DNA from: an uncultured Clostridium sp.
GTDB lineage: Bacteria > Bacillota > Clostridia > Oscillospirales > Ruminococcaceae
Direction of reading: 5' to 3'
Assembly (NCBI GenBank): GCA_902490335.1
Contig: CABUDL010000002.1
Coordinates: 60,863 to 124,862 of the forward strand
DNA: 64,000 nt
Shown: piece by piece, positions 58,214 through 64,000 of the stretch
Layout: every line of letters starts with the position of its first letter
Numbering within the stretch: the stretch's first letter is position 1
Program-made: the position numbers and the translations under genes
Notes under the pieces: generated by a model
Seen by the model: the letters and a program-made list of their open reading frames with translations, nothing else
Databases searched by the model: none
Told to the model about the DNA's origin: nothing

Positions 58214-58759
58214 ATGAATTCTGCACAGAGAAGGGAGAAGGTGCTCAGCCTGCTGACAGAACACAGCAGCCCGCTGAGTGCGACCGCGATTGCCAAACAA
58301 TGCGGGGTCAGCAGACAGATCATCGTAGGGGATGTGGCGCTGCTGCGCGCCTCGGGGGAGCAGATTTCCGCCACGCCGCGCGGATACCTGCTGCACCGCG
58401 AACAGGGACTGCACCAGCGGGTGATTGCCTGCCGCCACACCCAGGAGCAGATGGAAAAGGAGCTGTACATCGTGGTGGACAACGGCTGTGCGGTACTGGA
58501 TGTGACGGTGGAACATCCGGTCTACGGTCAGATTTCCGGGCAGCTGCAGCTGTTTTCCCGCTATGATGTCGATCAGTTTGTGCAAAAGCTGCGCACAAGC
58601 AACGCGCCTGCGCTGTGTACGCTGACCGGCGGGGTGCATCTGCACAACATCCAGTACCAGCATCAGGAGGATATGGACCGGGTGGTCGAGCAGCTGCGCG
58701 AACAGGGACTGCTGTTCTGTGAGGAAAATGAAGGTGTCCTGCAATCCTGTAAAGAATAG
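58214..58759 (+). CDS. niaR: Niacin-responsive repressor NiaR (HTH_11 plus 3H domain)
   Basis: 181 aa. It represses niacin uptake and NAD synthesis genes when nicotinic acid is present. An N-terminal HTH_11 (REKVLSLLTEHSSPLSATAIA) is followed by the 3H ligand domain with its conserved histidines in VIACRHTQEQ, VTVEHPVYGQ and GGVHLHNIQ. The length is typical. ATG 58214 is favoured because AAGGGGG lies 9 nt upstream; an upstream frame adds about 12 residues without a good ribosome binding site. A likely target is the NiaX-like gene at 61741. Confidence 0.88.
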   Translation: MNSAQRREKVLSLLTEHSSPLSATAIAKQCGVSRQIIVGDVALLRASGEQISATPRGYLLHREQGLHQRVIACRHTQEQMEKELYIVVDNGCAVLDVTVEHPVYGQISGQLQLFSRYDVDQFVQKLRTSNAPALCTLTGGVHLHNIQYQHQEDMDRVVEQLREQGLLFCEENEGVLQSCKE

Positions 58760-58799
58760 GAGAAGCCTCCGTATGATTTTGTCATACGGAGGCTTCTCT
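58758..58799. terminator. Bidirectional terminator between niaR and blaR1
   Basis: GAGAAGCCTCCGTATGA with its exact complement around a short T loop, ending in CTTA. Confidence 0.8.
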
Positions 58800-58868
58800 T
58801 ATGTATGGCATTGTGCGGTTCTTCCGAAGCGGTTGTGTGGATGAATCGGAAGAGAGATTGGCAATCGG

Positions 58869-61103
58869 TTAGCCCAGCAGCTTGGAAACGTTCAGTGGAC
58901 TCTGTTCCAGGTGAGCCAGCAGCTCGACGCACGGCTCGGCAGCGTTGCCGGTCTGACCGACAGTGCCGATGCGTGTGCCTGCCGGGATGGTGCGGCCGGT
59001 TTGGACGTCGATGCTGTCCAGATGGGCATAGGTCCAGGTGGTGGCTTTGGAATCGGTGATGCGCACGCATTTTCCAAGACCTTCCTGCCAGCCGACGTGG
59101 GTGACCTTGCCGCCGACCGAGCAGAGGACCTCATCGCCGACGTTGGCAGCGTAGAGTGCCGAGTCGGACTGGGTCACCGATTTGGGCGAGCGGACCGGAG
59201 GAACAAATTCCTTCGGAGCAAGCAGCTGGTTGGCAAGCTTGTCAAATTCCTCTGCGGTGATTTCCTTGACAGAAGGTCCGCCATTCTGATAGGAAACCTG
59301 CAGGTCGATTTCACCGTCTGCACTGACCTGCTGCGGGAAGTTGCCGTCGATGATGCGGCGAACGACCTTGTCCTGATAGGTCCAGCGACCGTTTTCACGG
59401 TCCGGGAAAAGTCCTTCGCCGGTGAGCCGGAACAGGACGGAAGCATTTCCCGGGAGAATAGGGGAACGAGAGCCGAGGCGACTCTCATAGACGGCGTCGC
59501 GGGAGCAGGTCAGGTCAAAAGAAGGTGCAGAGGAAGCAGGGGACAAAGAGGTGCTTCCGTTTTGGGAGGTAAAGACAAATTTTTTGCCGTTTTCCTCGTG
59601 GGTGAAGGTGGAAACCAGCTGGTCGTCACAATACAGGTTGCCCGAGGAAGGGTCCGCTTTGGCAGGGACAAAGGTCAGGTAAGTAAACTGCTCAAAGTAT
59701 TCCTCCATGCTGGCGCACTGGTCGGGCATCACAAAATCAACGTGGTGGCGAGTGATATACAGGGGAACTGTGGTGGCGCTTCGGTTGGCGGTGACACGAA
59801 CCCCCATCAGCTGGCTGCCTTCACGGATGGCAACCAGGTCGACGACACCCTTCTCTTCTAAATAACCCACGGCTTTGGTACTCATGTTTTCCTGGTAGCT
59901 GTCTTCAAATTTACCGACCAGCAGATCGAAATAGTACAGCTTCTGGTCGTCTTTAACAGTTAGATGGAATGGTTCATACACATCGTAGACCGCAGGGTCG
60001 GCAACCGCTTGCTGTGCAGCTGTTTCAACGGCGGGAGCTTCCTTGTCGGTCTTGGAAGAAGGAGAGGTTGCAAAGACGGTGGTGACACCGACCAGCAGGC
60101 AGGCGGCGGTGAACAGGCTGATGATAGAAAGTCGTTTCATCTTCATAATGGCACAAATCCTTTCTTCGGTAAGCTTGTGTTTAAAGCTGTTGTACAAGGG
60201 GGACAGACCGCTTTTCTGCTCCTCCAGGTCAATCAAAGTCATCGCATAGACCGAGCGTTTTTCCAGTCCCATGCGGGAAAGGACCTCCTCGTCACAGCAC
60301 AGCTCGATGTCGCGGTTGGCAAGCAGGTACATGACCCAGACCAGCGGATTGAGCCAGTGCAGGCAAAGGGCAGCGGTCAGCAGCAGCTTGAGCAGACAGT
60401 CGAAGCGGCGGATGTGGACATACTCGTGGGTCAGGATGCAGTCGAGCGTTTCCTGCGGCAGCGAAAGATTTTGACGCGGCAGCAGGATGACCGGATGCAG
60501 GATGCCATAGGTCAGCGGGCTGGAAATGCGGTCGTCCTGTCGGATGGAGATGGTTCTGCGCAGCGGGTGGCAGGCAAGCCATTGTTCCAAAAAGGGATGG
60601 GTCACCGGCAGCGACATCCGAAACTCGGTCTGCGCCCGCAGGTAACTGATGGAAAAGAAGAGAGCCAGCAGCACAGCGCCAACTGCCCAGCCGGCGGTCA
60701 TCAGCTGCTTTTTGCTCGGCAGAGAAAAGGCGGGCATCGGGTCCGTTTCCTCTTCCTGGGCTGGCTCAAGTGTTGGCTCTGTCGTTTGCGCGGTTTGCAC
60801 CGTCTGTGCAGGAAGGTCGGACGGCAGGTTCAGCTCAAACGCTTCCCATGGGGAGGCAGCAGGGGGAGCGGACGGGACGGAAAGCGCCTGTTCGATGTCG
60901 GGAGCCGGGAGCGGTTCGGTCGGCAGCAGCGAGTAGATGCTGGTGGGAGAGGGAAGAGAAAACGGCACCAGCAGCCGCAGCAGCACCACGACCCAAAGCA
61001 GCAGGAAAAACCGCTTGGGAAGCCGGTGGATTGCCAGCGTGCGGATGAGCAGGATGACCAGAATCATCACCGATGCTGCCAGGGACATTTGCAGAAAACT
61101 CAT
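58869..61103 (-). CDS. blaR1: BlaR1-type M56 protease with C-terminal degenerate LytM/M23-like domain
   Basis: 744 aa. Transmembrane helices near residues 5-25, 33-50, 135-155 and 320-340 frame a cytoplasmic M56 zinc protease with H226-E227-x-x-H230 (THEYVHIRRFD) and ELCCDEEVLSRMG. M56 sensors cleave their BlaI partner on signal. Instead of a penicillin-binding domain, the extracellular part has a beta-rich region and ends (about 650-744) in an M23/LytM-like fold: VLCSVGGKVTHVGW, TTWTYAHLD, GTRIGTVGQTGNAA. The H-x-H of active endopeptidases is altered (VELLAHLEQ), so it may bind glycan without cutting. ATG 61103 follows GAGGTG. It follows blaI by 35 bp. Confidence 0.8.
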   Translation of the reverse strand: MSFLQMSLAASVMILVILLIRTLAIHRLPKRFFLLLWVVVLLRLLVPFSLPSPTSIYSLLPTEPLPAPDIEQALSVPSAPPAASPWEAFELNLPSDLPAQTVQTAQTTEPTLEPAQEEETDPMPAFSLPSKKQLMTAGWAVGAVLLALFFSISYLRAQTEFRMSLPVTHPFLEQWLACHPLRRTISIRQDDRISSPLTYGILHPVILLPRQNLSLPQETLDCILTHEYVHIRRFDCLLKLLLTAALCLHWLNPLVWVMYLLANRDIELCCDEEVLSRMGLEKRSVYAMTLIDLEEQKSGLSPLYNSFKHKLTEERICAIMKMKRLSIISLFTAACLLVGVTTVFATSPSSKTDKEAPAVETAAQQAVADPAVYDVYEPFHLTVKDDQKLYYFDLLVGKFEDSYQENMSTKAVGYLEEKGVVDLVAIREGSQLMGVRVTANRSATTVPLYITRHHVDFVMPDQCASMEEYFEQFTYLTFVPAKADPSSGNLYCDDQLVSTFTHEENGKKFVFTSQNGSTSLSPASSAPSFDLTCSRDAVYESRLGSRSPILPGNASVLFRLTGEGLFPDRENGRWTYQDKVVRRIIDGNFPQQVSADGEIDLQVSYQNGGPSVKEITAEEFDKLANQLLAPKEFVPPVRSPKSVTQSDSALYAANVGDEVLCSVGGKVTHVGWQEGLGKCVRITDSKATTWTYAHLDSIDVQTGRTIPAGTRIGTVGQTGNAAEPCVELLAHLEQSPLNVSKLLG

Positions 61104-61138
61104 CAGGATCACCTCGTTCGGGTAAAGGATGGAAGGGG

Positions 61139-61501
61139 TTACTCTTCAAAGCTGCCGACGATGCCGCGCAGCTGTTCGATCTGCTGTGCGCTGAGCTTTT
61201 TGCGTCCCAACAGGGCGGCGAACAGCTTGTCGGTCGAGCCGTCATAGATGCGGTCGATCAGTTCATCGGTCTGAAGCTGCTGCACCTCTTCCTTTTGAAT
61301 CAGCGCATGGCAGAGGAAATTCGGCTCGCTGCGCTGGATGGCGCCTTTGCCGATGCAGCGTTTGATGAGGGTGTAGGTGGTGTTCATGTTCCAGCCGACC
61401 TCCTCCTTGAGGACATCGGAGATGTGCTTGGCGGTGCAGTCGCCCTCCCGCCAGAGGACACCCATCACCTTGAGTTCGGAATCGAATAGTTTGGATTGCA
61501 T
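61139..61501 (-). CDS. blaI: BlaI-family repressor (partner of the M56 sensor)
   Basis: 120 aa. Penicillinase-repressor winged helix (LFDSELKVMGVLWREGDCTA, then MNTTYTLIKRCIGKGAIQR) with the C-terminal dimerisation helix. It is the substrate-type partner of the M56 protease encoded next. AAAGGAGG is 7 nt before ATG 61501. Three copies of a BlaI-like operator precede the gene, one inside the promoter, so it represses its own operon. No beta-lactamase or PBP gene is adjacent, so the regulon is unknown. Confidence 0.9.
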   Translation of the reverse strand: MQSKLFDSELKVMGVLWREGDCTAKHISDVLKEEVGWNMNTTYTLIKRCIGKGAIQRSEPNFLCHALIQKEEVQQLQTDELIDRIYDGSTDKLFAALLGRKKLSAQQIEQLRGIVGSFEE

Positions 61502-61521
61502 AGAGCAGCCTCCTTTCACAA

Positions 61522-61589
61522 GACTGGAGTAGTTTCTATCTATACACTACCATAGTCGTTTGGGAATGTCAATACACGACTGGGGTAGT
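61522..61589 (-). promoter_or_regulatory. blaI promoter with three operator copies
   Basis: -35 TTGACA (61567-61572). The motif GACTGGAGTAGT (61522-61533), its inverse form ACTACCATAGTC (61546-61557) and GACTGGGGTAGT (61578-61589) share the form GACT-N3-GTAGT. One lies near the start point, one over the spacer and -10, one upstream of the -35. Confidence 0.7.
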
Positions 61590-61640
61590 GTAGCGGGAAA
61601 AAGAAATTTTGTTGATTTGAACAAATTCTTCGATTGAATC

Positions 61641-61698
61641 TTGACAGATACAAAAGCGATGCTATAATAGGTGAGGATATATGTCAAGACACCTGACA
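61641..61698 (+). promoter_or_regulatory. NiaX-like gene promoter with candidate NiaR operator
   Basis: TTGACA (61641-61646), 16 nt, TATAAT (61663-61668). An inverted repeat TGTCA-N7-TGACA (61682-61698) lies just after the expected start point, where a repressor would block initiation or elongation. NiaR is encoded 3 kb away. Confidence 0.6.
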
Positions 61699-61740
61699 AC
61701 AGATTATGCGACACTGTAAATTGATGGAGGAGTATACTCA

Positions 61741-62309
61741 TGCAGAGCAAAACCAATACCTTTAATCTTGCGCTGACCGGAATGTTGATTGCAGTCGGAA
61801 TTGTTATCCCGCTGTTCTCTCCGGTCAAAATCATTCTGGAACCGGCTTCCTTTACCCTGGCAAGCCATGTTGCTATCTTTATTGCCATGTTTATCTCGCC
61901 TGCAATGGCGGTTGCCGTCTCTTTGGGAACCACCCTTGGATTTTTCCTGGCAGGCTTCCCGCTGACGGTGGTGCTGCGCGCGCTGACCCATGTCATCTTT
62001 GCGTTGGCAGGCGCCATTTACTTAAAGAAGCACGACAATGCGCCCATTCAGTCGGTGCGCAGCTCGCTGGGCTTCTCCTTTGCGATTGGTGTGCTGCACG
62101 CCTTCTGTGAGGTGCTGGTGGTACTGCCGTTCTACCTCAACGGCTCGATGCCGCAGGCAAACTACGAAAAAGGCTTCTTTGTTTCTATCTTCCTGCTGGT
62201 CGGTGTCGGCTCGGTCATCCACAGCATGGTGGATATGTGCATTTCCATCTGGCTGTACAAACCGATTTCGTCGGTGTACAACCGTCTGGGCGTAAGAGCC
62301 GGAGCATAA
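61741..62309 (+). CDS. ECF transporter S component, probably niacin (NiaX-like)
   Basis: 189 aa, five or six transmembrane helices. The sequence LGTTLGFFLAGFPLTVVLRALTHVIFAL and ASHVAIFIAMFISPA are like NiaX-type S components, which bind niacin and use shared EcfA/EcfT modules. The shared energy module is not next to it, as is usual for group II ECF systems. Substrate identity rests on similarity and on the niaR gene and operator in this window. GGAGG precedes ATG 61741. Confidence 0.65.
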
Positions 62310-62324
62310 AGCAATATAAGGATA

Positions 62325-62358
62325 TAAAAAAGGACGATGCAACAGCATCGTCCTTTTT
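62325..62358. terminator. Bidirectional terminator
   Basis: AAAAAGGACGATGC with its complement around AACA; T run on each side. Confidence 0.85.
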
Positions 62359-62360
62359 GG

Positions 62361-63035
62361 TTATGGCAATGTTTGAGAGCAGGCGGCTGACTTAGAGCGG
62401 GAAAGCCGTCTGTAAAGCTGTGTGACAGCCAGATGCAGCAGCACGGTCAGTGCAATACCGCAGAGGACATCAATCATCGAGTGCTGCTTTAAAAACAGGG
62501 TGGAAAGGCAGATGAGCACCGTAAGAAGAGTACATCCGCCGACCACCAGTCTGCGGTGCTGCCAGATGTGGCTGCGCCACACAGCAAACAGAATGGCAAA
62601 GGTGCTGGCAACATGGATGGAGGGACAGACATTGGTAGAGGTATCCATCGACCAGATGGCTTGCACCAGCCATGCCGCCGGATTGTTGATGGGAATGGTC
62701 TGCGGTCGCAGGTCCAGCCCGTTTGGGAACAGCAGATACAGCAGCAGGCAGATTGCCATGCCGGAAAACATCACCGCACACAGATAAAAGTAGTTGGCAC
62801 GGTCGCGCCGCAGCAGGGTGATCAGCGCCCAGGGAATCAGAAAAAACCAGGAGCCGTAAGCAAAGATAAACCATTCGTTGAAAGGAATCCAGTCATCCAG
62901 TGTGCAGTGAATCAGATAGACCGGCTCGGTAATCAGCTGCTCGAGCGTGAAGAAGCCGGTAAAGTAAAAGGCGAAAAAGATGAGAGCAAACGCAATCGGA
63001 TGGTCGGTCACCCAGCGATAGATGCGGGTCAGCAT
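62361..63035 (-). CDS. PAP2-family membrane phosphatase
   Basis: 224 aa with about six transmembrane helices. The phosphatase motifs are visible as CPSIHVASTFA (P-S-x-H) and KQHSMIDVLCG (catalytic His with following Asp). PAP2 enzymes dephosphorylate lipid phosphates such as phosphatidate or undecaprenyl pyrophosphate on the outer face. AGGAGG lies 9 nt before ATG 63035. The substrate is not determined; closest plan is the PAP2/inositol-phosphate transferase-like group. Confidence 0.8.
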   Translation of the reverse strand: MLTRIYRWVTDHPIAFALIFFAFYFTGFFTLEQLITEPVYLIHCTLDDWIPFNEWFIFAYGSWFFLIPWALITLLRRDRANYFYLCAVMFSGMAICLLLYLLFPNGLDLRPQTIPINNPAAWLVQAIWSMDTSTNVCPSIHVASTFAILFAVWRSHIWQHRRLVVGGCTLLTVLICLSTLFLKQHSMIDVLCGIALTVLLHLAVTQLYRRLSRSKSAACSQTLP

Positions 63036-63164
63036 AGCATCATTCCTCCTGAACGGTTGAGTTTTGTCTGTCGGCAAGAGCAGGTACGGGCAGATACCCA
63101 TTCATTATAGAAGGGCAGAGGAGGAAAATCCATGCCTGCTTTGTAAACAAATGAAAGAAAAGCA

Positions 63165-63200
63165 AAAAAACGCACCCACCAAAGTGAGTGCGTTTTCTCT
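63165..63200 (-). terminator. Terminator of the tRNA-Gln/tRNA-Pro operon
   Basis: ACGCACTCAC with GTGGGTGCGT (one G-U), 4-nt loop, TTTTTTT on the minus strand. Confidence 0.85.
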
Positions 63201-63216
63201 TGCGGCTTTCTGCCGC

Positions 63217-63293
63217 TGGTCGGAGTAGCGGGACTTGAACCCACGGCCTCTTGGTCCCGAACCAAGCACGCTACCAAACTGCGCTATACCCCG
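63217..63293 (-). tRNA. tRNA-Pro(CGG)
   Basis: 77 nt including an encoded CCA (63217-63219). The acceptor arm pairs CGGGGTA with TACTCCG. The T arm is GTGGGTTCAAGTCCCGC. The anticodon loop TTCGGGA gives CGG (63257-63259), reading CCG. It is the second tRNA of the operon. Confidence 0.97.
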
Positions 63294-63300
63294 AGATAGT

Positions 63301-63332
63301 ACAAATCCCAATCTTTGAAGATTGGGATTTGT
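63301..63332 (-). repeat. 14-bp perfect inverted repeat between the two tRNAs
   Basis: ACAAATCCCAATCT (63301-63314) and its exact complement (63319-63332) with a 4-nt loop. It begins 1 nt after the CCA of tRNA-Gln and ends 7 nt before tRNA-Pro. There is no T run, so it is likely a processing hairpin rather than a terminator. Confidence 0.6.
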
Positions 63333-63333
63333 T

Positions 63334-63407
63334 TGGCTGCCCGACTAGGATTTGAACCCAGACAAACAGAGTCAGAGTCTGTCGTGCTACCCTTACACAA
63401 TCGGGCA
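63334..63407 (-). tRNA. tRNA-Gln(CTG)
   Basis: 74 nt including encoded CCA (63334-63336). Acceptor TGCCCGA pairs with TCGGGCA; T arm TGGGTTCAAATCCTA. The anticodon loop CTCTGAC gives CTG (63373-63375), reading CAG. Confidence 0.97.
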
Positions 63408-63438
63408 ATGTTGTGATGTCTTGCTGACAACGTATATT

Positions 63439-63466
63439 ATTATACTCGGTTTTCGGGATTTGTCAA
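63439..63466 (-). promoter_or_regulatory. tRNA operon promoter
   Basis: Consensus TTGACA (63461-63466), 16 nt, TATAAT (63439-63444) on the minus strand. Confidence 0.85.
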
Positions 63467-63558
63467 TAGCTTTTTATGAGGTTTTTAAAAAAATATCAAA
63501 TGGAGATTCTTTTGACAGAATATTTCGTGAAGAATTTGTAAAAATAGAGGGAGAAGGC

Positions 63559-63586
63559 TTGCAATAATACTAAAATAGTGTATGAT
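63559..63586 (+). promoter_or_regulatory. trxA promoter
   Basis: -35 TTGCAA (63559-63564), 16 nt, -10 TATGAT (63581-63586). Confidence 0.65.
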
Positions 63587-63635
63587 TAAATCAAGGAAAC
63601 ACCTTACATTTACCACTCTTAAGGAGGATTCATTT

Positions 63636-63944
63636 ATGGCAATGCATTTAAATTCTGATAATTTTAACCAGGTCATCTCCAAAGGAAAAGTCATGGTCGA
63701 TTTTTGGGCGCCATGGTGCATGCCTTGTCAGTCGCTGCTGCCGGTTATTGATGAACTGAGCGGTGAGCTGGAAGGAAAAGCAGTGGTAGCCAAGGTCAAC
63801 GTGGATGAAAATAAACCGATTGCAAGAGAATATGGCGTGATGAGCATTCCAACCGTTGTCTTCTTTGTAGACGGCGTGGAAAAGGAAAGACTGGTCGGCG
63901 TACAGCCAAAACAGACCTATATCGACATCATCAACAGCCTCTAA
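63636..63944 (+). CDS. trxA: Thioredoxin with WCMPC active site
   Basis: 102 aa, a single thioredoxin fold. The active site is Trp27-Cys28-Met-Pro-Cys31 rather than the usual W-C-G-P-C; the cis-proline is in MSIPTVVFF. The C-terminus GVQPKQTYIDIINSL is typical. It reduces protein disulfides, given a suitable reductase, none of which is in the window. AAGGAGG is 8 nt before ATG 63636. A Met in the CxxC dipeptide changes redox behaviour, so an oxidant-defence or ferredoxin-linked variant is possible. Confidence 0.92.
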   Translation: MAMHLNSDNFNQVISKGKVMVDFWAPWCMPCQSLLPVIDELSGELEGKAVVAKVNVDENKPIAREYGVMSIPTVVFFVDGVEKERLVGVQPKQTYIDIINSL

Positions 63945-63966
63945 AAAAGATTTACCGTATATAAAA

Positions 63967-64000
63967 GGAAGGCGACTGTGCAACAGCACAGTCGCCTTCC
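63967..64000 (+). terminator. trxA terminator (window edge)
   Basis: GGAAGGCGACTGTGC with its complement around AACA; the T run falls beyond the window. Confidence 0.75.

Noticed and set aside
63352..63567. Plus-strand frame overlapping tRNA-Gln
   Set aside because: Contains the tRNA gene and the tRNA promoter in antisense.

Overview
The window looks like chromosomal DNA of an endospore-forming, anaerobic member of the Clostridia (Bacillota), most likely in the Oscillospiraceae/Ruminococcaceae range. This rests on spoIIE, an anaerobic class III ribonucleotide reductase (nrdD), a class III fructose-1,6-bisphosphatase, a Trp T-box in front of trpS, a BlaI/BlaR1 pair, a NiaR repressor, AGGAGG-type ribosome binding sites and many strong sigma-A promoters with 16-18 nt spacers. 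The core is GC-rich. The first ~6.3 kb is AT-richer and looks acquired or rearranged. I see no insertion sequence, phage, CRISPR array or rRNA operon.

Layout. 1-6.3 kb: accessory region with the 3' end of a probable TPR regulator, a convergent 44-aa secreted peptide, an AlbA-type ATP-binding regulator between repeated palindromic motifs, a truncated HTH gene and a two-subunit ABC exporter. 6.3-17.3 kb: small membrane genes, nrdD, a NERD protein, a DUF4358 lipoprotein, an autoregulated HTH/DUF3169 operon, a CBS/DRTGG pyrophosphatase, and an Lsa-like ABC-F gene behind an attenuator-like leader. 17.4-21.1 kb: a GlnK/GlnL-like two-component pair followed by a PfoR/EIIC-type membrane protein whose promoter carries direct repeats. 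21.1-28 kb: GH18 lipoprotein and 8-oxoguanine glycosylase (coupled), a BlaI-like repressor, a degenerate P-type ATPase-like protein, rlmB. 28-28.6 kb: an AT-rich gap with a cluster of near-consensus DnaA boxes. 28.6-36.8 kb: htpG, a sirtuin, secA, fbp. 36.9-44.9 kb: a leftward polyamine/SAM-recycling block, mtnN-luxS, then a structured leader RNA, then speD-speA-speE-speB-carboxynorspermidine dehydrogenase-nspC. 45-52.4 kb: CofE-like ligase with a divergent LysR gene, an in-frame GNAT-HAD fusion, a second GNAT, AlaX, T-box-trpS. 52.6-64 kb: spoIIE, an EF-G paralogue, niaR, blaR1-blaI with three operators, a NiaX-like ECF S component with a candidate NiaR operator, a PAP2 phosphatase, tRNA-Gln and tRNA-Pro, and thioredoxin.

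How genes fit together. The polyamine operon encodes arginine to agmatine (SpeA), agmatine to putrescine (SpeB), the decarboxy-SAM route to spermidine (SpeD, SpeE) and also the carboxy route (dehydrogenase plus NspC). MtnN and LuxS just upstream dispose of the methylthioadenosine and S-adenosylhomocysteine branch products. The ~420-nt leader before speD has its own promoter, several stems and an intrinsic terminator just before the speD ribosome binding site. It is the strongest candidate in the window for an undescribed regulatory RNA. Other notable items are the degenerate P-type ATPase-like protein, the BlaR1 homologue with a degenerate LytM/M23 domain as its C-terminal module, the DnaA-box cluster, the ABC-F leader and the peptide/TPR-regulator pair at the left edge.
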